Under the pieces are notes generated by a model, which searched no databases, was not told the origin of the DNA, and worked only from the letters and a program-made list of their open reading frames with translations. The translations under genes were made by a program, and so were the position numbers. From NCBI RefSeq assembly GCF_008704715.1, contig NZ_CP023689.1:4278001-4342000 (forward strand): DNA of 64,000 nt, written 5' to 3'. The stretch is from Streptomyces chartreusis. GTDB lineage: Bacteria; Actinomycetota; Actinomycetes; Streptomycetales; Streptomycetaceae. Every line of letters starts with the position of its first letter. The first letter of the stretch is position 1. Positions 54,117 through 63,681 of the stretch are shown piece after piece.

Positions 54117-55325
54117 CTAGGACCCCAGCCCCCGGCCCAGCCGCCGCAGTCCCTCCCCGATCTCCTCGGGCGTCTGCGTCACGAAGCACAGCCGCAGGGT
54201 CGAGCGGTCGGGTTCACCGGCGTAGAAGGGTGCCCCGGGGACGTAGGCGACGTCGTGCCGCACGACCTCCGGCAGCAGGGCCGTCGTGTCGTAGGAGTCC
54301 GGCAGGCGGGCCCACAGGAACATGCCGCCCTCGGGCCGGTTCCAGGTCGAGCCCTCCGGCAGGGCCCCGGGCAGGCCCGCCAGCATGGCGTCGCGGCGTT
54401 CGCGGTAGACGTCCCTGACGCGGGCCACGTGGGCGTCGAGGCCGCCGAGGCAGCGGGCCGCGGCGAGCTGGTTGACGGTCGGGGTGTGCAGGTCGGCGGC
54501 CTGCTTGGCGACCGCGCAGGCCCGCCGCAGGGCGGCCGGGGCGCGCAGCCAGCCCAGCCGCAGGCCGGGCGCCATCACCTTGGAGAAGGAGCCGAGCAGC
54601 ACCGTCCGGTCCTCGGCGCCCGGGTACGCGGCGATCCAGGGCACGCGCTCGCCGTCGTAGCGCAGTTCGCCGTACGGGTCGTCCTCGACGATCCACACCC
54701 CGAGCCGGGCGGCGACCTCGGCGACGGCGGCCCGGCGTTCGGCGGGCAGGGTCCGGCCGGTCGGGTTCTGGAAGGTGGGGACGGTGTAGAAGAGCTTGGG
54801 CCGCTCCCGCGCGACCAGTTCCGCCAGCGCCCTCGGGTCCACGCCGTCCGCGTCGCAGGGCACGGCCACGACACGGGCTCCCGCGAGGCCGAACGCCTGA
54901 AGTGCCGCCAGATAGCAGGGGTCTTCGACCAGGACCGTGTCGCCGGGCTCCAGCAGCGCGGTGGCCAGGAGCGAGAGGCCCTGCTGTGAGCCGGTGGTGA
55001 TGAGCAGGTCGTCGGCGTCGGTCGCCGGTCCGCGTGCCGACATGCGTGCGGCGAGCCCGGTGCGCAGAGCGGGCTCGCCCTCGGTGGTGGAGTACTGAAG
55101 GGCCTGCGCCGGAGTGTCGGCGAGCACGTCCCGGAAGGCCGCCGCGATGGCCTCCCGGTCGAACAGCTCGGGCGCCGGGAGCCCGCCCGCGAAGTTGATG
55201 ACCTCGGGCCGGGCGGTGACGGCGAGGATGTCCCGCACGGGCGAACCGCCGACGGCACCGGTCCGCGCCGCGAGCGGCGGCACGGCGGCCGGGGCGGTCG
55301 GGGGCGCGGGTTCGATGACGGTCAT
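54117..55325 (-). CDS. PLP-dependent aminotransferase (2-aminoadipate/LysN-like, class I)
   Basis: A 402-residue fold-type I aminotransferase without an N-terminal GntR domain. VINFAGGLPAPELFDREAI, LLITTGSQQGLSLLATALL, the PLP lysine in VLLGSFSKVMAPGLRLGWL, and LRLCFVTQTPEEI are typical of LysN/aromatic aminotransferases. ATG 55325 has AAGGAG 7 nt upstream. Substrate unknown; aromatic amino acids or 2-aminoadipate are possible. Confidence 0.9.
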   Translation of the reverse strand: MTVIEPAPPTAPAAVPPLAARTGAVGGSPVRDILAVTARPEVINFAGGLPAPELFDREAIAAAFRDVLADTPAQALQYSTTEGEPALRTGLAARMSARGPATDADDLLITTGSQQGLSLLATALLEPGDTVLVEDPCYLAALQAFGLAGARVVAVPCDADGVDPRALAELVARERPKLFYTVPTFQNPTGRTLPAERRAAVAEVAARLGVWIVEDDPYGELRYDGERVPWIAAYPGAEDRTVLLGSFSKVMAPGLRLGWLRAPAALRRACAVAKQAADLHTPTVNQLAAARCLGGLDAHVARVRDVYRERRDAMLAGLPGALPEGSTWNRPEGGMFLWARLPDSYDTTALLPEVVRHDVAYVPGAPFYAGEPDRSTLRLCFVTQTPEEIGEGLRRLGRGLGS

Positions 55326-55631
55326 GACACGGCTCCTTGGGCTGCGGCGACACGGGCGACGGCTCGTGCCGGGCAGCCTAGAGAACTGCATGTCCTCTAC
55401 AAGCGACTTTCCGGGATACGGACCCCGCCGCCCCGCACCCGGGGCCCCGGCCGCCGGTCCCGACGCCTTCCGGCGTCCCACGACCGGTCCCCGCTGTCCG
55501 GCATCCCCGCAGGTCAGCGGCCGTCCCACCGCTCGGGTGTCCCGAATCCGCGGTCCATGGTGGCGGTCGGGACGGATGATCACGCAGGCTGGGGGGCGAC
55601 CCCGACCCCCACCCATGGAGAGGGCCGCACC
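55326..55631. other. Intergenic region upstream of the aminotransferase
   Basis: 306 bp between divergent genes. Apart from the aminotransferase ribosome site there is an AT-richer patch, AACTGCATGTCCTCTACAAG (55384-55403), that may be its promoter. Nothing else recognised. Confidence 0.35.
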
Positions 55632-55817
55632 ATGTCCGCGTCCGCACACCCCCCTCGCTCCCGGGCCCGGCTGCTCGCCGCCACGCTGGTGGCGGTCGCC
55701 GTGCTCGCGCTCACCGCGTGCGAGGACGGCCAGGGCCTGCGCGACGAGGGTCCCTCGACCCCGACCAGCCCGACGGCCACCGCGCCCACGACTCCACCGC
55801 CGTCGGGCGGACGGTGA
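55632..55817 (+). CDS. Small putative lipoprotein
   Basis: A 61-residue protein with a lipoprotein signal (RARLLAATLVAVAVLALTAC, lipobox LTAC, Cys30) and a short Thr/Pro-rich tail (TPTSPTATAPTTPPPSGGR). It looks like a secreted tail anchor with no domain. GAGAGGGCCGC precedes the ATG. Convergent with hemB, 21 nt apart. Confidence 0.65.
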   Translation: MSASAHPPRSRARLLAATLVAVAVLALTACEDGQGLRDEGPSTPTSPTATAPTTPPPSGGR

Positions 55818-55838
55818 CGGTGCCCGGGTGCGCCGCGG

Positions 55839-56837
55839 CTACCGGCGGCCCAGCTTCTGCGCGGCCTCCGTGGCCCAGTAGGTGAGGATGTTGCGCGCGC
55901 CGGCCCGCTTGATGCCGGTCAGCGTCTCGAAGATCGCCCGGTCCCGGTCGATCCAGCCCTTCTCGGCGGCGGCCTCGATCATCGAGTACTCGCCGGAGAT
56001 CTGGTAGGCGGCGACCGGCACATCGACCGCGTCGGCGACCCGGGCCAGGATGTCGAGGTAGGGCCCGGCCGGCTTGACCATCACCATGTCGGCGCCCTCC
56101 TCCAGGTCGAGGGCCAGCTCGCGCATCGACTCCCGGACGTTCGCGGGGTCCTGCTGATAGGTCTTGCGGTCGCCCTTGAGGGAGGAGGCGACGGCTTCGC
56201 GGAAGGGCCCGTAGAACGCGGAGGCGTACTTGGCGGTGTAGGCGAGGATCGCGACGTCCTCCCGCCCGATCTGGTCGAGCGCGTCACGGACGACGCCGAT
56301 CTGCCCGTCCATCATGCCGCTGGGCCCCACGACATGGGCCCCGGCGTCGGCCTGCACCTGCGCCATCTCGGCGTAGCGCTCCAGGGTCGCGTCGTTGTCG
56401 ACCCGCCCCTCGTCGTCCAGCACACCGCAGTGCCCGTGGTCGGTCGTCTCGTCCAGGCACAGGTCGGACATGACGAGCAGGTCGTCGCCCACCTCGGCGC
56501 GCACGTCGCGGATGGCGACCTGGAGGATGCCGTCGGGGTCCGTCCCCGGCGTCCCGAGCGCGTCCTTCTTCTCCTCCTCGGGCACCCCGAAGAGCATGAT
56601 CCCGGAGACCCCGGCCTGCACGGCCTCCAGCGCCGCCTTCTTCAGGCTGTCCCGCGTGTGCTGGACGACACCCGGCATGGTGGCGATGGGCACCGGCTCG
56701 CCGACGCCCTCGCGCACGAAGGCCGGGAGGATGAAGTCGGCGGGGTGCAGCCGCGTCTCGGCGACCATGCGCCGCATGACGGGGGTGGTCCGCAGACGCC
56801 GCGGCCGAGTACCGGGAAAGGATCCGTACGTCGTCAT
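55839..56837 (-). CDS. hemB: Porphobilinogen synthase (5-aminolevulinate dehydratase)
   Basis: A 332-residue TIM-barrel enzyme that condenses two 5-aminolevulinates to porphobilinogen. Catalytic lysines: Lys203 in AYTAKYASAFYGP and Schiff-base Lys255 in MVMVKPAGPYLDI. The metal-binding loop reads DLCLDETTDHGHCG: Cys127 and Cys137 with Asp129 between, so the middle Cys of the zinc-type C-X-C...C set is replaced. ATG 56837 (MTTYGSFPG). It is separated from hemD by an opposite-strand gene. Confidence 0.96.
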   Translation of the reverse strand: MTTYGSFPGTRPRRLRTTPVMRRMVAETRLHPADFILPAFVREGVGEPVPIATMPGVVQHTRDSLKKAALEAVQAGVSGIMLFGVPEEEKKDALGTPGTDPDGILQVAIRDVRAEVGDDLLVMSDLCLDETTDHGHCGVLDDEGRVDNDATLERYAEMAQVQADAGAHVVGPSGMMDGQIGVVRDALDQIGREDVAILAYTAKYASAFYGPFREAVASSLKGDRKTYQQDPANVRESMRELALDLEEGADMVMVKPAGPYLDILARVADAVDVPVAAYQISGEYSMIEAAAEKGWIDRDRAIFETLTGIKRAGARNILTYWATEAAQKLGRR

Positions 56838-56998
56838 GCCACCTACGCTACGCCCGCCCCGGCAGCACCTTTGCCGACGTCCCGTCGGGGCCCGGCGTGC
56901 GAGGGCCACGATCACGGGTCCATCCTGAAGAAAGGCACTGGAACACACCCGCAGACACCCTCGAACCATCCCTCCGTACACGCACCACGGAGGACGCG

Positions 56999-58402
56999 AT
57001 GACAGCGATCCATCACAACACTCCCGACCTGTTCGCCCTCTCCGAGATCCGCGGCCCGGTCCTGCGCCCCGCCGACGACGGCTACGTCGACGAGGTCACC
57101 GGCTTCAACCTGGCCGCGTTGCACACCCCCGACGTGGTGGTGGGCGCGACGGGCGTGGACGACGTCGTCACGGCCCTGCGCTGGGCGACGGCCACCGGCA
57201 CCCCGGTGGCGGTCCAGGCGACCGGCCACGGCGCGAACTTCCCGATCGAACGCGGCCTGCTGATCAGCACGGCACGCATGACGGACGTGAGCGTCGACGC
57301 GGACCGGCGCCTGGCGACCGTCGCGGCGGGCGCGAAGTGGCAGCACGTCCTGGAGGCTGCCGCCCCGCACGGCCTGGCCGCGCTCTGCGGCACCTCCACG
57401 GACGCGGGCGTCGTCGGCTACACCCTCGGCGGCGGCCTGCCGGTCCTGGGCCGGACCTACGGCTACGCCGCCGACACCGTCCGCTCCTTCGAGGTCGCCA
57501 CCGCCGACGGCACCCTCCATGTGAGCGACCCCGAGCACGAGCCCGACCTGTTCTGGGCGCTGCGCGGCGGCAAGGGCAACGTGGGCGTGGTGACGTCCCT
57601 GACCTTCGACCTGCTCCCCCTGCGGACGCTGCTCGGCGGGGGCCTGTACTGCGCGGGCGAGGACGCCGAGCCGCTGCTCAACGCCTGGGCGGAGTGGACC
57701 CGCACGGTCCCGGCGGAGATGTGCAGCACGTTCGGCCTGCTGCGGCTGCCGCCCTTCCCGGAGATCCCCGAACCGTTCCGGGGCCGCTTCTGGGCGCGGG
57801 TGTGCGTGGCCTGGACGGGAGATGCGGCCCGGGGCGAAGAGCTCCTGGCACCGCTGCGCGCGGCCGCGCCGGTGGTGATCGACACGGTGGAGGAGATGGA
57901 CTACACGGCCCTGGACCGCATCTATTTGGACCCCCGGGACCCGCTCCCCGCCCGCGAGTCCTGCGCCCTGCTGCGCGACCTGCCGCCGGATGCGATCAGC
58001 GCCTTCCTCGCCCAGGTGGGCCCCGAGGCCGCCGACTGCCCGCTCCTCCTGGTCGAGCTGCGGCACATGGGCGGCGCGCTGGCCCGCCCCGCCGCCGTCG
58101 AGGACGCGGTGTGCGCCCGCGACGCCGAGTACCTCCTGGAAGCGGTGGGCGTCCTGGCCGCACCGCCCATGGCCGAGGCGGTCGAGGCGGCCACCGGTGC
58201 CCTCCACGCCGCGATGGCCCCGTACGGCACGGGCCGCACCATGGTCAATCTGCACGGCACCCCGGGCGACGAACCGGACCGTGCCCGGGCCTGGACCCCC
58301 GAGGTCTACGAACGCCTGCGACGGACGAAGTCGACCTACGACCCGGCCAACCTGCTCAGCCTCGGCCACACGGTGACGGCTTCCGGCCCGCCCGGCGTCT
58401 GA
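56999..58402 (+). CDS. FAD-linked oxidoreductase (berberine bridge enzyme/BBE-type)
   Basis: A 467-residue PCMH-type flavoprotein oxidase. FAD-binding domain: VQATGHGANFPIERGLLIST, GTSTDAGVVGYTLGGGLPVLGRTYGYAADTV; C-terminal BBE segment with YDPANLLSLGH. Such oxidases act on sugars, alkaloids or secondary metabolites. ATG 56999 has GGAGGACGCG directly upstream. It lies on the plus strand between hemB and hemD. A hairpin follows. Confidence 0.92.
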   Translation: MTAIHHNTPDLFALSEIRGPVLRPADDGYVDEVTGFNLAALHTPDVVVGATGVDDVVTALRWATATGTPVAVQATGHGANFPIERGLLISTARMTDVSVDADRRLATVAAGAKWQHVLEAAAPHGLAALCGTSTDAGVVGYTLGGGLPVLGRTYGYAADTVRSFEVATADGTLHVSDPEHEPDLFWALRGGKGNVGVVTSLTFDLLPLRTLLGGGLYCAGEDAEPLLNAWAEWTRTVPAEMCSTFGLLRLPPFPEIPEPFRGRFWARVCVAWTGDAARGEELLAPLRAAAPVVIDTVEEMDYTALDRIYLDPRDPLPARESCALLRDLPPDAISAFLAQVGPEAADCPLLLVELRHMGGALARPAAVEDAVCARDAEYLLEAVGVLAAPPMAEAVEAATGALHAAMAPYGTGRTMVNLHGTPGDEPDRARAWTPEVYERLRRTKSTYDPANLLSLGHTVTASGPPGV

Positions 58403-58410
58403 GAAGCAAA

Positions 58411-58457
58411 GGGCGGTGGGGGCGAGAACCCTCAGGTCCGCGCCCTCGCCACCGCCC
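58411..58457. terminator. Hairpin between the FAD oxidase and hemD
   Basis: GGGCGGTGG (58411-58419) with CCACCGCCC (58449-58457); inner GGCGAG (58421-58426) can also pair with CTCGCC (58445-58450). It lies in the 64-bp convergent space. Confidence 0.65.
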
Positions 58458-58466
58458 TCGAATCCC

Positions 58467-60173
58467 TTACGTCGTCGACCGACGCCGACGGGCGCCCGGA
58501 CGCCGCTCGCTCGGCCGAGTGACCGGGTCCCCGGCCTCGACCGCGGCGGCACGGCGCCGCAGCCCGAAGTCCGCCAGCGCCTCGGCCAGCCTGTGCACGG
58601 ACGGCTCCGGCGCCATCACGTCCACCCGCAGCCCGTGCTCCTCGGCGGTCTTCGCGGTGGCGGGACCGATACAGGCGATCACGGTCACGTTGTGCGGCTT
58701 GCCGGCGATCCCCACGAGGTTGCGCACCGTGGACGACGACGTGAAGAGAACGGCGTCGAAGCCACCCCCCTTGATCGCCTCCCGGGTCTCCGCCGGCGGC
58801 GGCGAGGCCCGCACGGTCCGGTAGGCCGTGACGTCGTCGACCTCCCAGCCGAGCTCGATGAGCCCGGCCACCAGGGTCTCCGTGGCGATGTCGGCCCGCG
58901 GCAGGAACACGCGGTCGATCGGGTCGAAGACCGGGTCGTACGGCGGCCAGTCCTCCAGCAGCCCCGCGGCCGACTGCTCACCGCTCGGCACCAGGTCCGG
59001 CTTCACGCCGAAGGCGATGAGCGCCTTCGCGGTCTGCTCCCCCACCGCCGCGACCTTGATCCCGGCGAACGCACGGGCGTCGAGCCCGTACTCCTCGAAC
59101 TTCTCCCGCACGGCCTTGACCGCGTTCACCGAGGTGAAGGCGATCCACTCGTACCGTCCGGTCACGAGCCCCTTGACGGCCCGCTCCATCTGCTGGGGCG
59201 TGCGCGGCGGTTCGACGGCGATCGTCGGCACCTCGTGCGGCACGGCCCCGTACGACCGCAGCTGGTCGGAGAGCGAAGCCGCCTGCTCCTTCGTACGCGG
59301 CACGAGCACCCGCCACCCGAAGAGCGGCTTGGACTCGAACCACGACAACTGGTCGCGCTGTGCTGCGGCGGAACGCTCACCGACCACGGCTATCACCGGC
59401 CGGCCGCCCTCCGGCGAGGGCAGCACCTTGGCCTGCTTCAGCGTCTGGGCGATGGTGCCCAGCGTCGCGGTCCAGGTCCGCTGCCGGGTCGTCGTACCGG
59501 CGACGGTGACGGTCAGCGGCGTATCGGGCTTGCGTCCCGCCGACACCAGTTCACCGGCGGCCGCGCCCACGGAGTCCAGCGTCGTCGACACGACCACGGT
59601 CCCGTCCGACGCGCCGACCTCGGTCCAGCAACGGTCGGACGCGGTGCGCGCGTCGACGAACCGGACGTCCGCGCCCTGCGCGTCACGGAGCGGGACGCCG
59701 GCGTACGCGGGGACGCCCACGGCCGCGGCGACACCCGGTACGACCTCGAACGGCACACCGGCCGCGGCGCACGCGAGCATCTCGTTGGTGGCGTACGTGT
59801 CGAGGCCGGGATCCCCGGACACCGCACGCACGACCCGCCTGCCGCCACGCGCGGCCTCCATGACAAGATGTGCGGCATCCCGCACCGCGGGTAGCCCAGC
59901 GGTCGTTGACGCGCCGTCAACAACCGCTAGTTGAGGCGTGCCTGTGCCCGGCACGGCGTCCGCATCGGGACCCGTGTCCGTGTGCACTTCGGCGATGCCG
60001 GCTCTGGCGTGCACGCGTACGACGTCGAGCACCTCGTGCTCGGCGACCAGTACGTCCGCGTTCGCCAGTGCCTCGACGGCGCGCAGAGTCAGCAGCCCCG
60101 GATCCCCGGGTCCGGCACCGAGGAAGGTGACGTGCCCGTGTTCAAGGCCGGCGGGAAGGGTGGTGGGGCTCAC
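58467..60173 (-). CDS. hemD: Bifunctional uroporphyrinogen-III C-methyltransferase / uroporphyrinogen-III synthase
   Basis: A 568-residue fusion. The N-terminal SUMT domain (VTFLGAGPGDPGLLTLRAVEAL, AVSGDPGLD, VPGVAAAVGVPAYAG) would methylate uroporphyrinogen III to precorrin-2 for sirohaem and B12; the C-terminal domain (WRVLVPRTKEQAASLSDQLRSYGA to the end) is HemD, which closes hydroxymethylbilane. Fusion of the two is usual in Streptomyces. GTG 60173 overlaps the hemC stop (GTGA). The C-terminal tail is basic. Confidence 0.95.
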   Translation of the reverse strand: MSPTTLPAGLEHGHVTFLGAGPGDPGLLTLRAVEALANADVLVAEHEVLDVVRVHARAGIAEVHTDTGPDADAVPGTGTPQLAVVDGASTTAGLPAVRDAAHLVMEAARGGRRVVRAVSGDPGLDTYATNEMLACAAAGVPFEVVPGVAAAVGVPAYAGVPLRDAQGADVRFVDARTASDRCWTEVGASDGTVVVSTTLDSVGAAAGELVSAGRKPDTPLTVTVAGTTTRQRTWTATLGTIAQTLKQAKVLPSPEGGRPVIAVVGERSAAAQRDQLSWFESKPLFGWRVLVPRTKEQAASLSDQLRSYGAVPHEVPTIAVEPPRTPQQMERAVKGLVTGRYEWIAFTSVNAVKAVREKFEEYGLDARAFAGIKVAAVGEQTAKALIAFGVKPDLVPSGEQSAAGLLEDWPPYDPVFDPIDRVFLPRADIATETLVAGLIELGWEVDDVTAYRTVRASPPPAETREAIKGGGFDAVLFTSSSTVRNLVGIAGKPHNVTVIACIGPATAKTAEEHGLRVDVMAPEPSVHRLAEALADFGLRRRAAAVEAGDPVTRPSERRPGARRRRSTT

Positions 60174-61129
60174 TGTGCTCGCTCCCCCATCAGACCGGCC
60201 GCGCCCTGGGCAAGCATCTCGGTAGCGAGTTCGCGACCCAGCGCCAGCGCTTGGTCGTGCGTCTCGGGCACGGGACCGGTGGTGGACAGCTGCACCATGC
60301 GCGAACCGTCGGTCGTGCCGACGACGCCACGCAGGCGCATTTCCTTGACAATCTGCCCGTCGGCCAAAAGGTCGGCCAGCGCGCCCACAGGGGCGGAGCA
60401 GCCGGCCTCCAGGGCGGCGAGCAGTGATCGCTCGGCGCTCACGGCGACCCGCGTGAACGGGTCGTCGAGCTCGCCGAGCGCGGCGACGAGGTCCGCGTTG
60501 TCCGCGGTGCACTCGATCGCCAGTGCCCCCTGGCCGGGGGCGGGCAAAACCGTGTCGACCGACAGGAAGTCGGTCACTTCTTCGCTGCGGCCGATGCGAT
60601 TCATGCCGGCCGCGGCCAGCACGACCGCGTCCAGCTCGCCGTCGCGCACGTACCGGATCCGGGTGTCGACGTTCCCGCGGATCGCGACCGTCTCGAAGTC
60701 CAGCCCGTGGCTGCGCGCGTACGCGTTCAGCTGGGCCATCCGGCGCGGCGAGCCCGTACCGATGCGCGCGCCGCGCGGCAGGTCGGTGAGCTTGAGGGCG
60801 TCCCGGGCGACTATCACGTCACGCGGGTCCTCGCGCTCGGGGACGGCCGCCAGGGCCAGTTCCTCGGGCTGCGTGGTCGGCAGGTCCTTCAGGGAGTGCA
60901 CCGCGAAGTCGACCTCGCCCCTGACGAGCGCGTCCCGCAGGGCGGTGACGAACACGCCGGTGCCGCCGATCTGCGCGAGGGCCTCGCGCGAGACATCGCC
61001 GTACGTGGTGATCTCGACGAGTTCGACGGGCCGTCCGGTCACCCGGCGTACGGCGTCCGCGACCTGCCCGGACTGGGCCATGGCGAGCTTGCTGCGCCTG
61101 GTGCCGAGCCGTAGTGCCTGCTGAGTCAT
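60170..61129 (-). CDS. hemC: Porphobilinogen deaminase (hydroxymethylbilane synthase)
   Basis: A 319-residue enzyme that polymerises four porphobilinogens. Landmarks: LRLGTRRSKLAMAQSGQVADA, HSLKDLPT, RIGTGSPRRMAQL, and the dipyrromethane cofactor Cys244 in ALEAGCSAPVGAL. ATG overlaps the hemA stop (61126-61129), and its stop overlaps the hemD start. Confidence 0.97.
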   Translation of the reverse strand: MTQQALRLGTRRSKLAMAQSGQVADAVRRVTGRPVELVEITTYGDVSREALAQIGGTGVFVTALRDALVRGEVDFAVHSLKDLPTTQPEELALAAVPEREDPRDVIVARDALKLTDLPRGARIGTGSPRRMAQLNAYARSHGLDFETVAIRGNVDTRIRYVRDGELDAVVLAAAGMNRIGRSEEVTDFLSVDTVLPAPGQGALAIECTADNADLVAALGELDDPFTRVAVSAERSLLAALEAGCSAPVGALADLLADGQIVKEMRLRGVVGTTDGSRMVQLSTTGPVPETHDQALALGRELATEMLAQGAAGLMGERAQ

Positions 61130-62841
61130 CGTGGGCCTCGGTTCTTCTCGGTGCTGTCCTCGGCGCGGGAGACGGAGGCCACCGTCTCCTGATCGAGGTC
61201 GAACAGGGTCCGCAGGGCGTCCGCGTACCCGGCGCCGCCGGGCTCGGCCGCGAGCTGCTTGACCCGCACGGTCGGGGCGTGCAGCAGCTTGTCGACCACG
61301 CGCCGCACGGTCTGCGTGATCTCACCGCGGTGCTTGTCGTCGAGGCCGGGCAGACGGCCCTCCAGCCGGGCGATCTCGTTCGCCACGACATCGGCGGCCA
61401 TCGCGCGCAGCGCGACGACGGTGGGTGTGATGTGCGCGGCCCGCAGCGCGGCGCCGAAGGCGGCGACCTCGTCGGAGACGATCCGGCGGACCTGGTCGAC
61501 GTCGGCCGCCATCGGGGCGTCGGCGGAGGCTTCCGCCAGCGACTCGATGTCCACCAGACGCACCCCGGTCAGCCGGTGCGCGGCCGCGTCGATGTCGCGG
61601 GGCATGGCGAGGTCGAGCAGGGACAGCGCCGGCGCGGGCCGGGGCACCTCGATCACGGGCTCGGGCTTGCGGCGCTCGGGGATGCGGCCGACGGTGGCCG
61701 CGGTCGCGGCGAGCGCGGTGATCAGCTCGGCGTCGGCCTCGGGGCTGCGCCGGGCGGCCTCCCGCCGGTCGACGGCACTGCCGGCGGCCCACGCCGCGTG
61801 CTGCTCCAGGGTGGCCGCGTCCATCCCGGCGACGGCGGCCTCGCCGAGCACAGAGAAACCTCCCTGCACGGCGGCGACGTCGAGCGGGCAGTTCTCGTCG
61901 GTGCCGACGCTGGTGGGCGGCAGCGGGGTCTGCCGTACGTCGGTGGAGTCGGCGGCCGTCCGGGGAGCGGGCGTGCCCGCCTCCGTGAAGGCGACCGGCT
62001 GACCGGTACGGCCCTCCACCGCGGCGGCGACCTCCTCGGCCGCGAGGACGAGGCCGGTCGCGCCGGTGCAGGAGACGGCGACGTCGGCACGTGTCAGCTC
62101 GACCGGCACCGACTCCATCGGTACCGCGCGGGCGGGCACGTCCGTGCCGTCGGTCAGGATCTCCACGAGCCGCTCGGCGCGGTCCTGCGTCCGGTTGGCG
62201 ATGACGATCTCCGCGACCCCGGCCCGCGCGAGCGTCGCCGCGGCCAGCGAGGACATCGAACCGGCGCCGATGACCAGAGCCTTCTTGCCGCGGGCCCAGG
62301 CCGTGACGTCCGTGCCCTCGGCCAGCTGCTCCAGGCCGAAGGTGACCAGGGACTGGCCGGCGCGGTCGATGCCGGTCTCGGAGTGGGCGCGCTTGCCGAC
62401 CCGCAGGGCCTGTTGGAACAGGTCGTTCAGCAGCCGTCCGGCGCTGTGCAGCTCCTGCGCCTTGGCGAGGGAGTCCTTGATCTGCCCGAGGACCTGGCCC
62501 TCGCCGACGACCATGGAGTCGAGCCCGCAGGCCACCGAGAAGAGGTGGTGGACGGCCCGGTCCTCGTAGTGGACGTAGAGGTACGGCGTGAGTTCGTCGA
62601 GGCCCACCCCGCTGTGCTGGGCGAGCAGCGTGGACAGCTCGGCGACACCGGCGTGGAACTTGTCCACGTCGGCGTACAGCTCGATGCGGTTGCAGGTGGC
62701 GAGCACCGCGGCCTCGGTGGCGGGCTCGGCGGCGACCGTGTCCTGAAGCAGCTTGATCTGGGCGTCCGCGCCCAGCGCGGCCCGCTCCAGCACGCTGACC
62801 GGGGCGCTGCGGTGGCTCAGCCCCACGACGAGGAGACTCAT
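61126..62841 (-). CDS. hemA: Glutamyl-tRNA reductase
   Basis: A 571-residue enzyme reducing Glu-tRNA to glutamate-1-semialdehyde, the first committed step of haem synthesis. Nucleophile Cys50 in VLATCNRIELYAD; VACGLDSMVVGEGQVLGQIKDS; NADPH domain VIGAGSMSSLAAATLARAG; C-terminal dimerisation helix. It is ~150 residues longer than the E. coli enzyme: an extra Ala/Pro-rich segment (about residues 280-400) interrupts the NADPH domain, as known for Streptomyces. Start overlaps the rex stop (ATGA). Confidence 0.96.
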   Translation of the reverse strand: MSLLVVGLSHRSAPVSVLERAALGADAQIKLLQDTVAAEPATEAAVLATCNRIELYADVDKFHAGVAELSTLLAQHSGVGLDELTPYLYVHYEDRAVHHLFSVACGLDSMVVGEGQVLGQIKDSLAKAQELHSAGRLLNDLFQQALRVGKRAHSETGIDRAGQSLVTFGLEQLAEGTDVTAWARGKKALVIGAGSMSSLAAATLARAGVAEIVIANRTQDRAERLVEILTDGTDVPARAVPMESVPVELTRADVAVSCTGATGLVLAAEEVAAAVEGRTGQPVAFTEAGTPAPRTAADSTDVRQTPLPPTSVGTDENCPLDVAAVQGGFSVLGEAAVAGMDAATLEQHAAWAAGSAVDRREAARRSPEADAELITALAATAATVGRIPERRKPEPVIEVPRPAPALSLLDLAMPRDIDAAAHRLTGVRLVDIESLAEASADAPMAADVDQVRRIVSDEVAAFGAALRAAHITPTVVALRAMAADVVANEIARLEGRLPGLDDKHRGEITQTVRRVVDKLLHAPTVRVKQLAAEPGGAGYADALRTLFDLDQETVASVSRAEDSTEKNRGPR

Positions 62842-63608
62842 GCCGGCATCACGGCGGGTACGTCCCCGTCGGGCCCCTGATCGGCGGAGTCGTCGGACCC
62901 CTCACGGGTGGCGGCGGCCGGTCCCGCACCGTCGGTGTGGGCCTCCTCGCCCGCCTTGCGCTGCTCGTGGAAGGCGAGGATCTGCAGCTCGATGGAGAGG
63001 TCGACCTTGCGCACGTCGACACCGTCCGGGACGGTCAGCACGGTCGGCGCGAAGTTCAGGATGGAGGTCACACCGGCGGCCACGAGGCGGTCGCAGACCG
63101 GCTGGGCGGCACCGGCGGGAGTGGCGATGACACCGATCGACACGCCATTCTCCTGGATGATCTTCTCCAGGCTGTCGGAGTGCTGCACCGGGATCCCGGC
63201 GACGGGCTTGCCGGCCATGGCCGGGTCGGCGTCGATGAGCGCGGCGACCCGGAAGCCGCGGGAGGCGAACCCGCCGTAGTTGGCGAGGGCGGCGCCGAGG
63301 TTACCGATGCCGACGATCACAACCGGCCAGTCCTGGGTCAGCCCGAGTTCGCGGGAGATCTGGTAGACGAGATACTCGACGTCGTAGCCGACACCGCGCG
63401 TTCCGTACGACCCGAGGTACGAGAAGTCCTTGCGCAGCTTGGCGGAGTTGACCCCCGCCGCGGCCGCGAGCTCCTCGGAGGAGACCGTGGGTACCGAGCG
63501 CTCCGACAGTGCGGTCAGGGCTCGGAGGTACAGCGGAAGCCGGGCGACGGTGGCCTCGGGAATCCCTCGGCTACGGGTCGCCGGTCGGTGAGTTCGGCCA
63601 GTTGCCAC
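62838..63608 (-). CDS. rex: Redox-sensing transcriptional repressor Rex
   Basis: A 256-residue NADH/NAD+-sensing repressor. N-terminal winged helix (PLYLRALTALSERSVPTVSSEELAAAAGVNSAKLRKDFSYLG shortened) and C-terminal Rossmann domain with VVIVGIGNLGAALANY. It represses respiratory and haem genes until NADH rises. GTG 63608 has AGGAG 4 nt upstream. The last ~40 residues are low complexity. It heads the rex-hemA-hemC-hemD operon, and a Rex operator lies 74 bp upstream of its start. Confidence 0.97.
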   Translation of the reverse strand: MATGRTHRPATRSRGIPEATVARLPLYLRALTALSERSVPTVSSEELAAAAGVNSAKLRKDFSYLGSYGTRGVGYDVEYLVYQISRELGLTQDWPVVIVGIGNLGAALANYGGFASRGFRVAALIDADPAMAGKPVAGIPVQHSDSLEKIIQENGVSIGVIATPAGAAQPVCDRLVAAGVTSILNFAPTVLTVPDGVDVRKVDLSIELQILAFHEQRKAGEEAHTDGAGPAAATREGSDDSADQGPDGDVPAVMPA

Positions 63609-63681
63609 GGTGCTCCTGCGGGTAGAGCGTGGGGGCAGGCGGTCACATGTACCTAGACCGCCCCGTCGAATGCAGGCTATG

